Assembly: GCF_900108875.1 (NCBI RefSeq)
Contig: NZ_FNYJ01000007.1
Location: 230,535 to 294,534 of the forward strand
Direction: 5' to 3'
DNA length: 64,000 nt
Source: Pseudomonas sp. NFR16
Lineage (GTDB): Bacteria > Pseudomonadota > Gammaproteobacteria > Pseudomonadales > Pseudomonadaceae
In this document: piece by piece, positions 63,010 through 64,000 of the stretch
Layout of the letters: each line of letters begins with the position of its first letter
How positions within the stretch are numbered: the first letter of the stretch is position 1
Notes under the pieces: model-generated
The model's database searches: none
Told to the model about the DNA's origin: nothing
What the model saw: only the letters and a program-made list of their open reading frames with translations
Made by a program: the position numbers and the translations under genes

Positions 63010-63708
63010 ATGAACAGTGTCCAGGTCGATGGTGTTTTTATAGGTAAAGCGAAAAATCTGGGTCATGGATTGATCAGCGATATCGATAAGCACAGGCTGG
63101 ACCGACGCCTTTGGCTCTGGCCGCAAGGGCTGGGCAGCGACGAACACGGCGATCCGCGTTTTCATACCGGCCCGGAACGCGCCCTGCATCACTATCCCGC
63201 CGAGCATTACGATTATTGGCGCAACATTTATCCGCACATCGACTGGTGCGCGCCTTCTTTCGGCGAAAATCTCTCCTCCCGTGGCCTCACCGAGGAAGAT
63301 GTCTGCCTGGGCGACATGTTTCGCTGGGGCGGCGCGCTGCTGCAGGTCAGCCAGCCACGTTCGCCTTGCTACCGGCTCAGCCACACCTGGGGCATCGAAG
63401 AACTGCCCCAGCGTGCCCAGGATAACGGGCGCTGTGGCTGGTTCTATCGCGTGCTCAAACCGGGTTTCGTCAGTCCCGACGACGCATTCGAGCTGGTACA
63501 GCGCAGCTATCCGGGCCTAACGATCGCTTGGGCCTTGCGCACGTTCTACCTCGAGCCGCTTGAGCATGGCGGGCTCAGAAAGCTCGCCGACTGCCCGGCG
63601 CTGTCGTCCCGATGGCGCGACATCGCCCTCAAGCGTCTGCGCACCGGCCGCGTCGAGGACTGGAGCGACCGGTTGCTGGGGCTGCCACTGGAAGGATTGC
63701 GCGCATGA
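63010..63708 (+). CDS. MOSC-domain protein (YiiM-like)
   Basis: 232 residues. MOSC beta-barrel fold: HTGPERALHHYPAEHYDYWR, FGENLSSRGLTEEDVCLGD and the conserved cysteine in VSQPRSPCYRLSH, which in the family ligates the molybdenum cofactor; then a YiiM-like 3-alpha C-terminal part (SPDDAFELVQRSYPGLTI). Probable Mo-dependent reductase of N-hydroxylated compounds. The stop overlaps the next gene's start (ATGA). Confidence 0.92.
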   Translation: MNSVQVDGVFIGKAKNLGHGLISDIDKHRLDRRLWLWPQGLGSDEHGDPRFHTGPERALHHYPAEHYDYWRNIYPHIDWCAPSFGENLSSRGLTEEDVCLGDMFRWGGALLQVSQPRSPCYRLSHTWGIEELPQRAQDNGRCGWFYRVLKPGFVSPDDAFELVQRSYPGLTIAWALRTFYLEPLEHGGLRKLADCPALSSRWRDIALKRLRTGRVEDWSDRLLGLPLEGLRA

Positions 63709-64000
63709 ACCTCTTCAAACTGTTGCGCAACGCTGTCGCTGAAGACAGCCATTCCGCCGGGCAACCTGTATTGCTTTCGCCGCTGCAACGTCTGCGTCAG
63801 CGCACGGGCAGCGATCAGGCCGGTTTCTTCATCGACGAGCAGGCAGCGTACGCAGGGGCGATGACACTGGCGCGCAAATGGGGCGAGCTGCATCGGCGCG
63901 GGGAATGCGGCGTCGTGGTTGGCAGTGGAGGTCGTTTCGACGCGCTGATCGAAGCACTGACCGACGATTGCTGCCGTGTGCCATTCAACGATCTGGCCGC
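63705..64000 (+). CDS. Unrecognised protein, N-terminal part (runs off the right edge)
   Basis: 98 residues visible, starting MNLFKLLRNAVAEDS; no signal peptide. A VVVGSGGRFDALIEAL stretch could be a nucleotide-binding loop followed by a helix, but I recognise no family. It is translationally coupled to the MOSC gene (ATGA), so it likely shares its pathway. Confidence 0.7.
   Translation, partial: MNLFKLLRNAVAEDSHSAGQPVLLSPLQRLRQRTGSDQAGFFIDEQAAYAGAMTLARKWGELHRRGECGVVVGSGGRFDALIEALTDDCCRVPFNDLA

Overview
This is a 64 kb piece of a Pseudomonas chromosome (high-GC gammaproteobacterium, most likely the P. syringae / P. fluorescens side of the genus). The evidence is the glyA-soxBDAG-purU-fdhA cluster, a bioBFHCD operon followed by large acyl-CoA dehydrogenases, a foxIRAB-like siderophore locus, malate synthase G, and many Pseudomonas-type REP repeats carrying GCGCGCTTGCCCGCGA or GTGGCTTGTCCCGCGA cores. 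I see no tRNA, rRNA, CRISPR array, insertion sequence or prophage.

Layout. 1-5.2 kb: chemoreceptor start with a sigma-28 type promoter, a ZapB/ZapA-like small pair, threonine aldolase, TraX-like membrane protein and alanine aminotransferase. 5.3-7.3 kb: a small accessory patch of unknown genes whose upstream regions share an inverted repeat. 7.4-16.5 kb: one-carbon cluster. Sarcosine oxidase (soxBDAG) demethylates sarcosine to glycine plus formaldehyde or methylene-THF, and GlyA, PurU and FdhA handle the C1 products. 16.7-22.3 kb: DUF1190-like protein, an ECF sigma/anti-sigma pair facing a DUF2780 gene with a matching ECF promoter, acyltransferase, RimB-like protease, GST, and a truncated Hcp coupled to a small membrane protein. 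22.5-28.1 kb: sigma/anti-sigma/TonB receptor/PepSY reductase set for xenosiderophore uptake. 28.2-40.3 kb: exonuclease, CBS-nucleotidyltransferase, response regulator, glcB, ACT-domain regulator, rarD, srkA, PhoX phosphatase and a lone ModE.

40.4-42.4 kb is the most unusual part. A 40-residue peptide gene with a glycine-rich, single-cysteine C-terminus is followed by a strong hairpin, then a protein with a His-rich GRDP-like (DUF1399) signature, then a MATE/Wzx-type flippase. All three are on the minus strand and lower in GC than the neighbours. This looks like an undescribed RiPP-like (modified peptide) cassette: precursor, maturation protein, exporter.

43-48.5 kb: comF and the divergent biotin operon bioBFHCD with a BirA-type operator. 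48.6-55.4 kb: a 44-bp tandem repeat array, then a polyamine-type ABC transporter plus aldehyde dehydrogenase operon with a LuxR-family regulator. 55.6-61.7 kb: a miniature flagellar-rod-like protein, two long acyl-CoA dehydrogenases (the first with a sigma-70 promoter and a PsrA-type box) and a membrane diguanylate cyclase between them. 61.9-64 kb: LysR regulator, MOSC protein and the start of an unrecognised gene.
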